This document shows positions 48,002-57,377 of a stretch of DNA of 64,000 bases, piece after piece (within the stretch, counting starts at the first letter, position 1; the number at the start of each line of letters is the position of its first letter). The notes beneath the pieces were generated by a model. The model was given only the letters and a program-made list of their open reading frames with translations, was not told the origin of the DNA and searched no databases. Origin of the DNA: Promicromonospora sukumoe (lineage in GTDB: Bacteria; Actinomycetota; Actinomycetes; Actinomycetales; Cellulomonadaceae); contig NZ_JACGWV010000002.1 in NCBI RefSeq assembly GCF_014137995.1, positions 1,513,973-1,577,972 on the forward strand, in the 5' to 3' direction. The translations under genes and the position numbers were made by a program.

Positions 48002-49168
48002 ATGAGGTCGAAGAACCGTACGATCCTGGTCCTGACGGCAGCTCTCGGGCTGGTGGTGAGCGGCGCGGTGGCGCCCGCGACGGCGGACGAGGAGCCCGCC
48101 GAGCTGACCGAGACGCAGTTCATGGACGTCTACGTGACGCCGGACACCGCGTACCAGAGCGGGTCCGGCCGCGTGTACGGCCTCCTGGCCCGCGGCTCCG
48201 AGCCGGGGAGCGAGCCCGCGGACTGGGTGCCGCACGAGGGCGCGCCGTTCAGCGTCTACCGCGTGCTCGACGACGGACGCGAGTTCTTCTCCAGCCACGG
48301 GCTCGTGAGCGCGAGCGGCGCCTTCGCGTTCAACATCAACCCGCAGCGCACGGCCACGTGGAGCCTCCGCTACTACGGCGACGACACGCACGAGCCCGCG
48401 ACGGTCGAGGTACGCCAGGAGATCCGGCCGATCAACAGGTGGACCCTCAAGACGTCGGGTTTCACGGTGAACACCGCTCCCCGGGCGGAGGGCCGCGTCT
48501 TCGCGCGGGACGTGGTGCTCGGCACCACGCCCGTGAAGGTGCCGCTCGACGCCACGATGGAGAGCTACGGCCAGGGTGACTTCACGCCCTGCTTCCGGAA
48601 CATCAGCGTCGAGGGCCGGTGGGCGTCCGGCGAGCGGACCAACACCGCCCCGACCCGCTGGACCAACCCGGGCTCCGGCCACACGACGGAGACCTTCCGG
48701 GCCACGGACCCCGTCGGCCTCTACGAGATCGGCGCCTGCGGTTCGATGAGCGTGTACACGGAGACGCCGCTGACCGACGACGACGGCGAGATCGCCTCCG
48801 AGGACTTCTCGTTCGAGGAGCACAGCCTCGAGGTCTTCCGCCTGCGCCGCGCCAGCCTCGTCACGGCCACCGCGAACAGGACCTCGCTGGACGAGCCCGG
48901 CTGGGTCACGCTGACCGGCCGCGTGCGCAAGCTGTCCCTGGCCGCTGACGGCGGCAGCGCCGCGTTCAAGGCCGCCCGCTACACCAACGTGGACGTCTCC
49001 TGGATCGTGGGGTCGCGGCCCGAGCTGGAGAAGACGGTGAAGACGGACGCCGACGGCGTCTACAAGGTCCGGGTGTGGACCGACGCGTCCGGCACCTGGC
49101 AGGTGGGCAACCGGCAGAACAACGTCAACGCCACCGACGTCAAGAAGGTGCGGGTCACCGTCGGCTGA
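48002..49168 (+). CDS. secreted Ig-like protein, paralogue 4 of 5
   Basis: Secreted protein (388 aa) with a signal peptide ending about PATADEE. It is the most diverged full copy. The loop equivalent to GEGxY reads ESYGQGDFTPC (about residue 187), and two cysteines are present (TPCFRN, GACGS). The C-terminal module (about 276-388) keeps LRRASLVTATA, VRKLSLAAD, LEKTVKTDADGVYKV and ASGTWQVG, but VKLYFDPAGS has become VDVSWIVGS. Start ATG follows a GCGAGGGG sequence. Confidence 0.78.
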   Translation: MRSKNRTILVLTAALGLVVSGAVAPATADEEPAELTETQFMDVYVTPDTAYQSGSGRVYGLLARGSEPGSEPADWVPHEGAPFSVYRVLDDGREFFSSHGLVSASGAFAFNINPQRTATWSLRYYGDDTHEPATVEVRQEIRPINRWTLKTSGFTVNTAPRAEGRVFARDVVLGTTPVKVPLDATMESYGQGDFTPCFRNISVEGRWASGERTNTAPTRWTNPGSGHTTETFRATDPVGLYEIGACGSMSVYTETPLTDDDGEIASEDFSFEEHSLEVFRLRRASLVTATANRTSLDEPGWVTLTGRVRKLSLAADGGSAAFKAARYTNVDVSWIVGSRPELEKTVKTDADGVYKVRVWTDASGTWQVGNRQNNVNATDVKKVRVTVG

Positions 49169-49239
49169 CCCGCCCCGGGCACCGCTCACCGCACCGCTGA
49201 CGATGGCGGATGTCGCACGGCACCGCCATGATCGGTGCT

Positions 49240-50085
49240 GTGCGCATCGCCACCTTCAACGTCCAGCACGGCCTCGGCCCGGACGGTCGCGTCGACAACG
49301 ACCGCCTGGCCGGGGCCGTCGCCGCGCTCGACGCCGACGTCGTCGGGCTGCAGGAGGTCGACCAGGGGCAGGCGCGCTCCGGGGGAGCGGACCAGGCCGC
49401 GCTCTGCGCCGAGGCCATGGGCGCCGTCGACCACCGGTTCCGGCCGGCGCTCGCCGGCCCGTTCCGCTACCCCGGCGTCCGACGTCGGGCCCGCCGCCGG
49501 GAACGCGACGGCGCCCCCGGCTACGGCATCGCGCTCCTGTCCCGGTACCCCGTCCTGAGCTGGCACGCCGTGCTCCTGCCACCCGCGACGCCGTGGGTCT
49601 GGGGCCGCGTGCAGCTCGGCACCGACGAGCCGCGGGTGGCGCTCGCGGCCCGGGTGGACGCGCCGTCCGGGCCGGTCACCGTGGTGTGCACGCACCTCAG
49701 CGTGTACAAGTTCTCCGCCGTCGGCCGCGCGGCCGGGCTGGCACGCCGCGTCGTCGGCTACCGCCGTGGCACCCCCGGCGAGCGGCAGGCGGAGCACCAG
49801 GTGGACTACCTGCGCCGTCGGCTCGTGGGGCTGCCCCGGCCCCTGGTGCTCCTGGGCGACTTCAACCTGCGCGGTTCCCTGCCCGCCGACCGCACCGGCT
49901 GGCGGCCGCTCGCGACGGGCGACACGTTCCCGCGGCACGACCCGCGCTTCCAGATCGACCACGTGCTCCTGGACGACGACGGACCCGGCCGCCTCGGCCC
50001 CGTGGAGGGCCGGGCCGTGGACACCGGGGTCTCGGACCACCAGGCCCTGGTCGTCGACCTGACCCTCGCCGGCCCGACGGCGTAG
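49240..50085 (+). CDS. endonuclease/exonuclease/phosphatase family protein
   Basis: Metal-dependent EEP-fold phosphoesterase (281 aa). The fold motifs are present in order: RIATFNVQHG, VVGLQEVDQG (metal-ligand Glu), VVCTHLSVY, LLGDFNLRG and the final SDHQALVVDL. There is no signal peptide. Its substrate may be DNA, a phospholipid or an inositol phosphate. I prefer the GTG seven bases after a CATGAT box; ATGs at 49210 and 49228 are alternatives. Confidence 0.87.
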   Translation: MRIATFNVQHGLGPDGRVDNDRLAGAVAALDADVVGLQEVDQGQARSGGADQAALCAEAMGAVDHRFRPALAGPFRYPGVRRRARRRERDGAPGYGIALLSRYPVLSWHAVLLPPATPWVWGRVQLGTDEPRVALAARVDAPSGPVTVVCTHLSVYKFSAVGRAAGLARRVVGYRRGTPGERQAEHQVDYLRRRLVGLPRPLVLLGDFNLRGSLPADRTGWRPLATGDTFPRHDPRFQIDHVLLDDDGPGRLGPVEGRAVDTGVSDHQALVVDLTLAGPTA

Positions 50086-50108
50086 CGCCGCCTACCGAAG
50101 CCGCGGTC

Positions 50109-50519
50109 TCAGGCCACGAAGACGCAGAACGGATGGCCCATCGGGTCGCCGAAGACGTAGAGGGGCTCCTCCGGGTCGTCCGACCGGTCGTAGAGCAGCG
50201 TCGCGCCGAGCGCGAGGGCATGGTCGCGGGCCTCGACGAGGGCGTCGACGTCCGGCACCGTCGTGTCGAGGTGGAGCTGTTGCGGGATGCCGGACTCCGG
50301 CCAGGTCGACCGCGGCAGGTCGTAGACCTGCTGGAACGCCAGGTGCGCGCCGTCGTCGTTGCGCAGCACGAGCCAGTCGTTGCCGTTCGGGTCGGGTTCG
50401 CCCTCGGGCGGCGCCTCGTCGCCGGGGCGGTAGGTGAGCCCGAACAGCTCCCGGTAGAACTCGGCGAGGGCACGGGCGTCCGTGGTGTCGAGCACCACCT
50501 GCTGGATGCGCGGGGTCAT
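50109..50519 (-). CDS. VOC family (glyoxalase-like) protein
   Basis: Small beta-alpha-beta-beta-beta fold protein (136 aa) of the vicinal oxygen chelate superfamily. The N-terminal half begins RIQQVVLDTTDARALAEFY with a W/H/E-type ligand region (LVLRNDDGAHLAFQQV), and the second half has QLHLDTTVPDVDA and DPMGHPFCVF. The function could be glyoxalase-like or antibiotic binding; it cannot be assigned. It is preceded by a long palindrome. Confidence 0.88.
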   Translation of the reverse strand: MTPRIQQVVLDTTDARALAEFYRELFGLTYRPGDEAPPEGEPDPNGNDWLVLRNDDGAHLAFQQVYDLPRSTWPESGIPQQLHLDTTVPDVDALVEARDHALALGATLLYDRSDDPEEPLYVFGDPMGHPFCVFVA

Positions 50520-50616
50520 GAGGCCAGCGCACCACATACCGCGCCGGTCGCAACGGGAGACGCGCGATGCTCCGCGAGATCCGAGGGGAGACACCGGATC
50601 TCGCGGAGCGGGCACT

Positions 50617-50664
50617 ACGTGTCAGACGTACAGGTCACCCGGGTGACCTGTACGTCTGACACGT
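50617..50664. repeat. 48-bp perfect palindrome, copy A of a dispersed element
   Basis: Two 24-base arms with no loop. The arm contains GTCAGACGTACAGGTCACC, which recurs as the arm of a second palindrome at 55534-55573. It lies between the stop of the CBU_0592-like gene and the start of the VOC gene. No T tract follows, so it need not be a terminator. Confidence 0.9.
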
Positions 50665-50671
50665 CCGCTCG

Positions 50672-51079
50672 TCAGGCGGCCTCGGCGTACGCGCGGTAGC
50701 CGACGGCGGGCTGCGCCGCGGGCATGCGGTCCGCGAGGCCGGCCGGCACGTGGTCCGGCACCTGGACGGGCGTCACGTCCTCGACGACCGTCAGGACGGG
50801 CACCTCCGCGGCCGCCTCCTTGGCGGCGCGCTTCCTGGCGCGGACCACGGTGTAGACCGCGTTCACGCCGATCAGGATGGCGGCCAGGTTCGAGGCGGCG
50901 GACGGCCAGATGCCGTTCGCCGCGGCCACGGTGAGCAGGGTCCCGGCCGCCAGCATGTTGGTGCCCTGGAACGCCATCGAGTCCGCGCTCCAGCGACCGC
51001 GGCTGACCATGGCATAGGCCACGAGGCCGGCGAGCGCGCCAACCCAGCCGAGGACGGTGACGACCAGCATGAGGGACAT
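50672..51079 (-). CDS. CBU_0592-like small membrane protein
   Basis: A 135-residue protein with three hydrophobic helices: LMLVVTVLGWVGALAGLVAYAM, MAFQGTNMLAAGTLLTVAA and AASNLAAILIGVNAVYTVV. A basic stretch and a polar tail follow. The layout, with the conserved SRGRWSADSMAFQ loop, fits the CBU_0592 family of unknown function. AGGAG lies eight bases before the ATG. It is divergent from the LysR gene. Confidence 0.75.
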   Translation of the reverse strand: MSLMLVVTVLGWVGALAGLVAYAMVSRGRWSADSMAFQGTNMLAAGTLLTVAAANGIWPSAASNLAAILIGVNAVYTVVRARKRAAKEAAAEVPVLTVVEDVTPVQVPDHVPAGLADRMPAAQPAVGYRAYAEAA

Positions 51080-51252
51080 GAGAGAACTCCTGGGGAACTT
51101 CTCGAAACGATTCGAGGATGTGGCGGAGACCGAGACGCGGAATCCATGGGGGAGGGTGTGGCAGTGGCCCGGGACCCGGGGGTCCGGCTGCCGCCACGGT
51201 CAATCATGAGACAGATCTGCGTTCAGCACAATCGAATGTTCGTGACTCCGGG

Positions 51253-51269
51253 ATGTAGCATCGCTACAT
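51253..51269 (+). promoter_or_regulatory. palindrome over the LysR -10 box and start codon
   Basis: ATGTAGC (51253-51259) and GCTACAT (51263-51269) form a perfect 7-bp inverted repeat around ATC. It contains the -10 box TAGCAT (51256-51261), six bases before the ATG, and the first two bases of the ATG. It is a candidate autoregulatory operator on a leaderless transcript. Confidence 0.5.
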
Positions 51270-52173
51270 GGCCACTGACCCGCGCCGACTCGCGTTCCTC
51301 CTTGCCGTGCACCGCGCCGGCGGAGTCCTCGCGGCGGCCGACCTGCTGCACGTGACCCCGTCGGCGGTGTCGCAGCAGATCGCCCGGCTGGAGGCCGAGG
51401 AGGGCATCGACGTGCTGGACCGGGGCCCCCGCGGCGTCACGCTCACCCCCGCCGGCCGGGTGCTCGCCGACGCCGCCGAGCGCATCGAGGCGGAGCTCGT
51501 CCAGGCGCGGCAGGCCGTTGCCGCCCTGGAGGGCGAGCTCACGGGCCGCATCTCGGTCGGGTCCATCCAGACGGCGATCCGTACCGTCATCGCCCCGATG
51601 CTCGTCTCGCTCGCGGAACGCCACCCGCACATCGAGGTCGACGTCCAGGAGTACGACCCGATCGAGTCGGTGCGCAAGCTGCGGGCCGGCGACCTGGACG
51701 CGGTGGTGCTGGAGCGCGACGTCGCCGTCGACGCCCCGGCGCCGCGGGGCGCGCACGACGTGCCGCTGCTCGACGAGCCGTGGCGCATCGTCGTGCCCAC
51801 CAGCCTTCCCGAGCCGGAGCGGCTGGACGACCTCGCCGCGCTCGCCTGGGTGGGGCCGCAGGCCGAGTCGGCCGCCGAGCGCGCCCTGAGCAGGCTCGCC
51901 GCCCAGCTCGGCACCACCTTCGAGACCCGCCACGCGTACAACGACTTCGACACCGCCATCTCGCTGGTCGCCGCCGGACAGGGCGTCGCGATGCTGCCCG
52001 CCCTGGCGCTCCAGCGGGAGGTGCCCGACAACGTCGTCGTCGTGTCGCTCGCCGGGCTCGGCTCGCGCCGGCTCGTGGTGCGGCACCGCCAGAACCGGCA
52101 CGAGCCCGGCCCGATCGTCCGGGCGGTGGTGGACGAGATGGTCCTCGCGGCCCGAGAGATCGACCTCGGGTAG
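51268..52173 (+). CDS. LysR family transcriptional regulator
   Basis: LysR-type regulator (301 aa). The winged helix-turn-helix (about 3-60) reads AAADLLHVTPSAVSQQIARLE. The effector-binding domain of two alpha/beta lobes follows, with GRISVGSIQTAI and SLVAAGQGVAMLPALAL. It has no ribosome-binding site and probably a leaderless mRNA. Neighbours suggest it could control the divergent membrane-protein gene or itself; the glycine genes downstream have their own riboswitch. Confidence 0.92.
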   Translation: MATDPRRLAFLLAVHRAGGVLAAADLLHVTPSAVSQQIARLEAEEGIDVLDRGPRGVTLTPAGRVLADAAERIEAELVQARQAVAALEGELTGRISVGSIQTAIRTVIAPMLVSLAERHPHIEVDVQEYDPIESVRKLRAGDLDAVVLERDVAVDAPAPRGAHDVPLLDEPWRIVVPTSLPEPERLDDLAALAWVGPQAESAAERALSRLAAQLGTTFETRHAYNDFDTAISLVAAGQGVAMLPALALQREVPDNVVVVSLAGLGSRRLVVRHRQNRHEPGPIVRAVVDEMVLAAREIDLG

Positions 52174-52259
52174 CGCCCGCTACGATGTCCGCATAACTGA
52201 ACATCTTCAACGGCCCCGGCCCGACCTCCATCGGCTCGAACCGGGACCGTGCCGCCCGA

Positions 52260-52530
52260 ACCGCGGCGGGAGAGTCCGGCCCCGCGCCGTCGTCGTCCAG
52301 ACGCCGCGCGAACCGGCGCCGAAGGAGCAATTTCCTCCCCGGGAATCTCTCAGGCCCCCGTACCGCCGCGGTGAGGCAACTCTGGAAAGCGAGCCGCCGC
52401 CGCGGTGCCTTGAGCCTGTCGAAGGCCCGGGCCGCCGGGCGCGGGGGCTCCACCGACGGTGCAAGCCGGCGCGTCCCGCCCTTCTCCCCGCTGTCCGGGA
52501 GGGATGACGGACCGGCAAAACTCTCAGGTC
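52260..52530 (+). promoter_or_regulatory. tandem glycine riboswitch
   Basis: Two glycine aptamers precede gcvP. Aptamer I (52260-52371) is closed by ACCGCGGCGG/CCGCCGCGGT. It has the conserved GGGAGAG, CGAAGGAGCAA and GGAATCTCTCAGG. Aptamer II (about 52379-52530) has CTCTGGAAAGCGAG, CCGACGGTGCAA and AAAACTCTCAGG. A hairpin TGCCCGC/GCGGGCA (52537-52552) follows and may be part of the switch that controls gcvP. Glycine binding is expected to turn on the glycine cleavage genes. The long hairpin of aptamer II carries a dispersed repeat. Confidence 0.9.
52407..52426 (-). repeat. dispersed repeat within riboswitch aptamer II
   Basis: GCCTTGAGCCTGTCGAAGGC includes, on the minus strand, the 15-base core CCTTCGACAGGCTCA, identical to a second copy at 59760-59774. 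The core belongs to a short sequence that is scattered through many bacterial genomes. Confidence 0.8.
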
Positions 52531-52619
52531 GACGCATGCCCGCACGCGGGCAGGGTCCGATGACAGAGCGGGGAGGGACCGCAGTCGTCCCCACGCCCTC
52601 GGACAGCCAGGAGCCCGCC

Positions 52620-55517
52620 GTGAGCACGCCCCACCATTCCGACGTCTTCGACCCCGACGTCTTCGCCGACCGGCACCTCGGCCCCCGCGGCCGCGAGGTC
52701 CGCGCCATGCTGGACCAGCTCGGCATCGACACGATGGATACCCTCGTCGACCGGGCCGTCCCCAAGGCGATCCGCAGCCAGGCGCCGCTGGACCTGCCGG
52801 CCGCCCGCACCGAGGCCGAGGTGCTCGCGCACCTCCGTGAGCTCGCGGGCAAGAACCAGGTCAAGACCCAGATGATCGGGCAGGGCTTCTACGGCACGCA
52901 CACGCCCGCCGTCATCCGGCGCAACGTGCTCGAGTCGCCCGCCTGGTACACGGCCTACACGCCGTACCAGCCGGAGATCAGCCAGGGCCGCCTGGAGGCG
53001 CTGCTCAACTTCCAGACCGCGGTCGAGGACCTCACGGGCCTCGAGATCGCGAACGCCTCCCTGCTTGACGAGGCCAGCGCCGTGGCCGAGGCCGTCGCCC
53101 TGATGTGGCGCGCCTCGCGGGCCAAGGAGGGCTACGTCGTCCTGGACGCCGACCTGTTCGGCCAGTCGCTCGCCGTCGCGCGCGGCCGCGCCGAGGCGAT
53201 CGGCCTCCCCGTCGTGGTCGCGGACCTCTCGGGCGGCCTGCGGGCGGGCCTGCCCGCCGAGCTGCCGGCCGGCCAGCTCGTCGGCGTCGTGCTGCAGCAG
53301 GCCGGGGCGTCCGGCCGGGTGCTCGACGCCCGCGCCGTCGTCGCCGAGGCCAAGGAGGCCGGCGCGCTCGTCACCGTAGCCACCGACCTGCTCGCGCTGA
53401 CGCTCCTGGCCAGCCCGGGCGAGCTCGGCGCCGACATCTCGGTGGGCTCCGCGCAGCGCTTCGGCGTCCCGCTGTTCTACGGCGGCCCGCACGCCGCCTA
53501 CATGGCGGTGAAGAAGGGCCTGGAGCGGCAGCTCCCCGGCCGACTGGTCGGCGTCTCGATCGACGCCGACGGCGCCGCGGGCTACCGCCTGGCGCTCGCC
53601 ACCCGCGAGCAGCACATCCGCCGCGAGAAGGCCACGAGCAACATCTGCACCGCGCAGGCGCTGCTGGCCATCGTCGCCAGCATGTACGCGGTCTACCACG
53701 GCCCCGAGGGGCTCAAGGCGATCGCGACCCGCGTGCACGGGCACGCCGTGTCTCTCGCCGAGGGCCTGCGCGCCGCCGGCGGCGAGGTCGAGCACGACGT
53801 CTTCTTCGACACGGTCCGCGCCGTCGTCCCGGGCAGGGCCCGGGAGATCGCGCGCACCGCGGCCGACGCCGGGTACAACCTGTTCGTGCCGGACGCCGAC
53901 CACGTGCAGGTCAGCGCCGACGAGACCACGACCGCCCAGGACGTCGCGGCCGTGCTCGCGGTCGTCGCGGGCACGTCGCCCGAGGTGACGGTCCCGGCCG
54001 CCGCGTCCGTCCTGTCCGCGGACGTGACCCGCACGACCCAGTACCTCCAGCACCCGATCTTCCACAGCCACCGCTCCGAGACCAGCATGCTGCGCTACCT
54101 GCGCAAGCTCTCGGACAAGGACCTGGCCCTGGACCGCACCATGATCCCGCTGGGCTCCTGCACCATGAAGCTCAACGCGACCGCCGAGATGGAGGCCATC
54201 TCCTGGCCCGGCTTCGCGGACATCCACCCGTACGCCCCCGTCGACCAGACGCAGGGCTACACCGAGCTCGTCACCGCGCTGGAGAGCCAGCTCGCCGAGA
54301 TCACCGGCTACGCCGCCGTCTCCGTGCAGCCCAACGCCGGCAGCCAGGGCGAGTTCGCCGGCCTGCTCGCGATCAAGGGCTACCACGCCTCCCGCGGCGA
54401 GGAGCACCGCGACATCGTGCTCATCCCGGCGTCCGCGCACGGCACGAACGCGGCGTCGGCGGCGCTCGCGGGCCTGCGCGTCGTGGTGGTGTCCACGGCC
54501 GACGACGGCGAGATCCTGCTCGACGACCTGCGCGCCAAGCTCGACCAGCACGGCCCCCAGGTCGCGGGGATCATGATCACCTACCCGTCCACGCACGGCG
54601 TGTACGAGGAGCACGTGCGCGAGGTCTGCGACCTGGTGCACGAGGCCGGCGGCCAGGTCTACATCGACGGCGCCAACCTGAACGCCCTGGTGGGCCTGGC
54701 CCGGCCGGGCGAGTTCGGCGGCGACGTCTCGCACCTGAACCTGCACAAGACGTTCTGCATCCCGCACGGCGGCGGCGGCCCGGGCGTGGGCCCGGTCGCG
54801 GTGGCCGAGCACCTCGTGCCGTTCCTCCCGGGCGACCCGACGCCGGGTCTCGGGCAGGGCGAGGCCGGGGCGGCGGGCATCCCCGTGGCCTCGACGCGCT
54901 ACGGCTCCGCCGGCATCCTGCCGATCTCGTACGCCTACGTGGCGCTCATGGGACCGGACGGGCTGACCGAGGCGACCAAGGCCGCCGTGCTGACCGCCAA
55001 CTACGTGGCGAGCCGGCTCGACCCGCACTTCCCCGTGCTCTACACGGGCCCGAACGGGCTCGTGGCCCACGAGTGCATCCTCGACCTGCGCAGGATCACC
55101 GCCGAGACCGGCGTGACCGCGGAGGACGTCTCCAAGCGCCTCATGGACTACGGCTTCCACGCCCCGACCCTCGCGTTCCCCGTGCCGGGCACCCTCATGG
55201 TGGAGCCCACGGAGTCGGAGGACCTGGCCGAGCTCGACCGGTTCATCGACGCGATGATCGCCATCCGCGGCGAGATCGACGCCGTCGGCGCCGGCACGTG
55301 GCCGCGCGACGACAACCCGCTGCACAACGCGCCGCACACGGCGGTGTCGGTCACGACGGACGAGTGGACCAAGCCGTACTCCCGCGAGCTGGCCGCGTTC
55401 CCCGTGGCGAGCCTGCGGGCCGCGAAGTACTGGCCGCCGGTGCGCCGCATCGACGGCGCCAAGGGCGACCGCAACCTGGTGTGCTCCTGCCCGCCGGTCG
55501 AGGCCTTCGCCGAGTGA
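52620..55517 (+). CDS. gcvP: glycine dehydrogenase (aminomethyl-transferring), P-protein
   Basis: PLP enzyme of the glycine cleavage system that decarboxylates glycine and passes the aminomethyl group to the lipoyl arm of GcvH (965 aa, the fused homodimeric type). The PLP lysine is K710 in [17 protein letters not shown]. Other marks are RHLGPR at the N-terminus, [14 protein letters not shown] and [23 protein letters not shown] lies eight bases before the chosen GTG. An ATG at 52560 would add 20 residues that overlap the riboswitch hairpin. It is followed by gcvT after 81 bp containing palindrome copy B. Confidence 0.96.
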   Translation: MSTPHHSDVFDPDVFADRHLGPRGREVRAMLDQLGIDTMDTLVDRAVPKAIRSQAPLDLPAARTEAEVLAHLRELAGKNQVKTQMIGQGFYGTHTPAVIRRNVLESPAWYTAYTPYQPEISQGRLEALLNFQTAVEDLTGLEIANASLLDEASAVAEAVALMWRASRAKEGYVVLDADLFGQSLAVARGRAEAIGLPVVVADLSGGLRAGLPAELPAGQLVGVVLQQAGASGRVLDARAVVAEAKEAGALVTVATDLLALTLLASPGELGADISVGSAQRFGVPLFYGGPHAAYMAVKKGLERQLPGRLVGVSIDADGAAGYRLALATREQHIRREKATSNICTAQALLAIVASMYAVYHGPEGLKAIATRVHGHAVSLAEGLRAAGGEVEHDVFFDTVRAVVPGRAREIARTAADAGYNLFVPDADHVQVSADETTTAQDVAAVLAVVAGTSPEVTVPAAASVLSADVTRTTQYLQHPIFHSHRSETSMLRYLRKLSDKDLALDRTMIPLGSCTMKLNATAEMEAISWPGFADIHPYAPVDQTQGYTELVTALESQLAEITGYAAVSVQPNAGSQGEFAGLLAIKGYHASRGEEHRDIVLIPASAHGTNAASAALAGLRVVVVSTADDGEILLDDLRAKLDQHGPQVAGIMITYPSTHGVYEEHVREVCDLVHEAGGQVYIDGANLNALVGLARPGEFGGDVSHLNLHKTFCIPHGGGGPGVGPVAVAEHLVPFLPGDPTPGLGQGEAGAAGIPVASTRYGSAGILPISYAYVALMGPDGLTEATKAAVLTANYVASRLDPHFPVLYTGPNGLVAHECILDLRRITAETGVTAEDVSKRLMDYGFHAPTLAFPVPGTLMVEPTESEDLAELDRFIDAMIAIRGEIDAVGAGTWPRDDNPLHNAPHTAVSVTTDEWTKPYSRELAAFPVASLRAAKYWPPVRRIDGAKGDRNLVCSCPPVEAFAE

Positions 55518-55533
55518 GGACCAACCTGCATTT

Positions 55534-55573
55534 GTCAGACGTACAGGTCACCCCGGTGACCTGTACGTCTGAC
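55534..55573. repeat. palindrome, copy B of the dispersed element
   Basis: GTCAGACGTACAGGTCACC (55534-55552) and its exact complement (55555-55573) flank two bases. The 19-base arm is identical to part of copy A at 50617-50664. It lies in the gcvP-gcvT spacer, so it could act as an mRNA stem-loop between the two cistrons. Confidence 0.9.
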
Positions 55574-55598
55574 ACGTCGCCGACGAGAGGATCGATCC

Positions 55599-56768
55599 AT
55601 GGGTGAGGACCGCAAGACCCCGCTGCACGACGAGCACGTGGCGCTGGGCGCGTCGATGACGCCGTTCGGCGGCTGGCTGATGCCGCTGCGCTACACGTCC
55701 GACCTGGCCGAGCACCGCGCCGTGCGCGAGGCCGCCGGCCTGTTCGACCTGTCGCACATGGGCAACATCAACGTGACCGGCCCCGACGCCGCCGCGTTCC
55801 TCGACCACGCGCTGGTCGGGTACATCTCGAAGGTCCGCGAGATGGGTGCGCGCTACTCGATGATCTGCGCCGAGGACGGCAGCGTCCTGGACGACCTGAT
55901 CGTCTACCACGACGCCCCCGGCGAGTACTCCGTCGTCGCGAACGCCGCCAACGCCGAGCTCGTCCTGGCGAAGCTGGGGGAGCGCACCGCCGGTTTCGAC
56001 GTCGTGCTGAAGGACGTCCAGCCCGGCCAGGCGCTGATCGCGGTGCAGGGCCCGCGGGCCGCCGAGATCATGCTCGCCACGGCCGGTCTCGTGGAGGACG
56101 CCGAGATCTCGGGCGGCACCGCGTTCGCCGACCTCAAGTACTACGCGTGCATGGGGATGCGGTTCGAGGGCGAGCCCCTGCTCGTCGGCCGGACGGGGTA
56201 CACGGGCGAGGACGGGTTCGAGCTCTGGGTCTCCGCCGAGAAGGCCGTCGCGCTCTGGCGCGCGCTGCTCGCCGCGGGCGAGCCCTTCGGGCTGGTCCCG
56301 GCCGGTCTGTCGGCCCGCGACTCGCTGCGCCTGGAGGCCGGCATGCCGCTCTACGGCCACGAGCTCGACACCACGACCACGCCCTTCGAGGCGGGGCTGG
56401 GCCGCGTGGTGCGCCTCGACAAGGTGTCCGACGACGGCACGCCGATCCCCTTCGTGGGCCGGGACGCCCTGGCCGCGCGCAAGCAGTCGCCGCCCGCGCG
56501 CGTGCTCGTCGGGCTGCGCGGCGAGGGCCGCCGCCCCGCCCGCGCCGACCACGAGGTCGTGCAGCGGGGTGTCGGTACCGAGGTGGGCGCCGTCGTCGGG
56601 CGCGTGACGTCCGGTGCGCCGTCGCCCACGCTCGGCTACCCGATCGCGCTGGCGTACGTGACGCCCGAGGTGTCGGCCGAGGGCACCGAGCTCGCCGTCG
56701 ACGTGCGCGGGCGGGCCGAACCGTTCGTGGTGGTGCCCGTGCCGTTCTACCGTCGTCCTCAGAACTGA
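55599..56768 (+). CDS. gcvT: glycine cleavage system T-protein (aminomethyltransferase)
   Basis: Transfers the methylene group from the aminomethyl-lipoyl arm of GcvH to tetrahydrofolate, releasing ammonia (389 aa). Family features are GGWLMPLRY, FDLSHMGNINVTG with the active-site Asp region, YSMICAEDGSVLDDLIVY, and GYTGEDGFELW. The last 60 residues form the usual C-terminal barrel. A GAGAGG sequence precedes the ATG. It is the second gene of the gcvPTH operon. Confidence 0.96.
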   Translation: MGEDRKTPLHDEHVALGASMTPFGGWLMPLRYTSDLAEHRAVREAAGLFDLSHMGNINVTGPDAAAFLDHALVGYISKVREMGARYSMICAEDGSVLDDLIVYHDAPGEYSVVANAANAELVLAKLGERTAGFDVVLKDVQPGQALIAVQGPRAAEIMLATAGLVEDAEISGGTAFADLKYYACMGMRFEGEPLLVGRTGYTGEDGFELWVSAEKAVALWRALLAAGEPFGLVPAGLSARDSLRLEAGMPLYGHELDTTTTPFEAGLGRVVRLDKVSDDGTPIPFVGRDALAARKQSPPARVLVGLRGEGRRPARADHEVVQRGVGTEVGAVVGRVTSGAPSPTLGYPIALAYVTPEVSAEGTELAVDVRGRAEPFVVVPVPFYRRPQN

Positions 56769-56788
56769 CCTACACGCAAGGAGCTGTC

Positions 56789-57160
56789 ATGGCTGACTTC
56801 CCCGAGAACCTGAAGTACACCACCGAGCACGAGTGGCTGGACCAGTCGACCCCCGCCGTCATCGGCGTGACGGACGTCGCGGCCGAGGCGCTGGGCGACG
56901 TCGTCTACCTGGAGCTGCCCGAGGTGGGCGCCACGATCGAGGCGGGCTCCGTCGTGGGCGAGATCGAGTCCACCAAGTCGGTGTCCGAGCTCTACTCCCC
57001 GGTGAGCGGCACCGTCGCCGAGGTGAACACCGAGGCGGTGGACAACCCGGAGATCGTGAACCAGGACCCGTACGGCAAGGGCTGGCTCTTCAAGGTCGAG
57101 GTCTCCGGCACCGGTGAGCTCCTCACCGCGGCCCAGTACGCGGAGCACACCGGGGCCTGA
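56789..57160 (+). CDS. gcvH: glycine cleavage system H-protein
   Basis: Lipoyl carrier protein that shuttles the aminomethyl intermediate between GcvP, GcvT and the L-protein (123 aa). The lipoylated lysine is K63 in GEIESTKSVSELY. AAGGAG precedes the ATG, 20 bp after gcvT. No gcvL or lipA is in the window. The operon ends in the terminator at 57.2 kb. Confidence 0.97.
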   Translation: MADFPENLKYTTEHEWLDQSTPAVIGVTDVAAEALGDVVYLELPEVGATIEAGSVVGEIESTKSVSELYSPVSGTVAEVNTEAVDNPEIVNQDPYGKGWLFKVEVSGTGELLTAAQYAEHTGA

Positions 57161-57200
57161 CGGGCCCCTCGCTGGTGCCCCCGCAGGCGGGGCCCGGGCG

Positions 57201-57247
57201 AAACCGCCCCTCGACGTGCAGTTTCATGCGCTCGGGGGGCGGTTTTT
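57201..57247 (+). terminator. terminator of the gcvPTH operon
   Basis: AAACCGCCCC (57201-57210) pairs with GGGGCGGTTT (57236-57245), and the T run continues. The loop is long (25 bases). Confidence 0.75.
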
Positions 57248-57377
57248 ATATCGGACTGATAACGGTCAAGAAGTTCTTGCAGAACCGCGTCATGAACCTG
57301 CGTCAGCGCCGTTCTTCTCATAGCAGCATCCGTAGGCCGGAACCCCAGAGCCGGCCGCTGTGTGGAGGAAACCGATC

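Noticed and set aside
24053..49168. LPxTG or LAxTG sorting signals on the secreted Ig-like proteins
   Set aside because: All C-termini were read; none has a sorting motif followed by a hydrophobic helix and basic tail, so they are probably not substrates of the class E sortase.
51080..51252. A small RNA gene in the LysR/membrane-protein gap
   Set aside because: Only weak hairpins are present, without a terminator or promoter pair that would support it.
52524..55337. A 937-codon minus-strand ORF opposite gcvP
   Set aside because: Shadow of gcvP, with Arg/Gly/Val/Glu-rich translation and no motifs.
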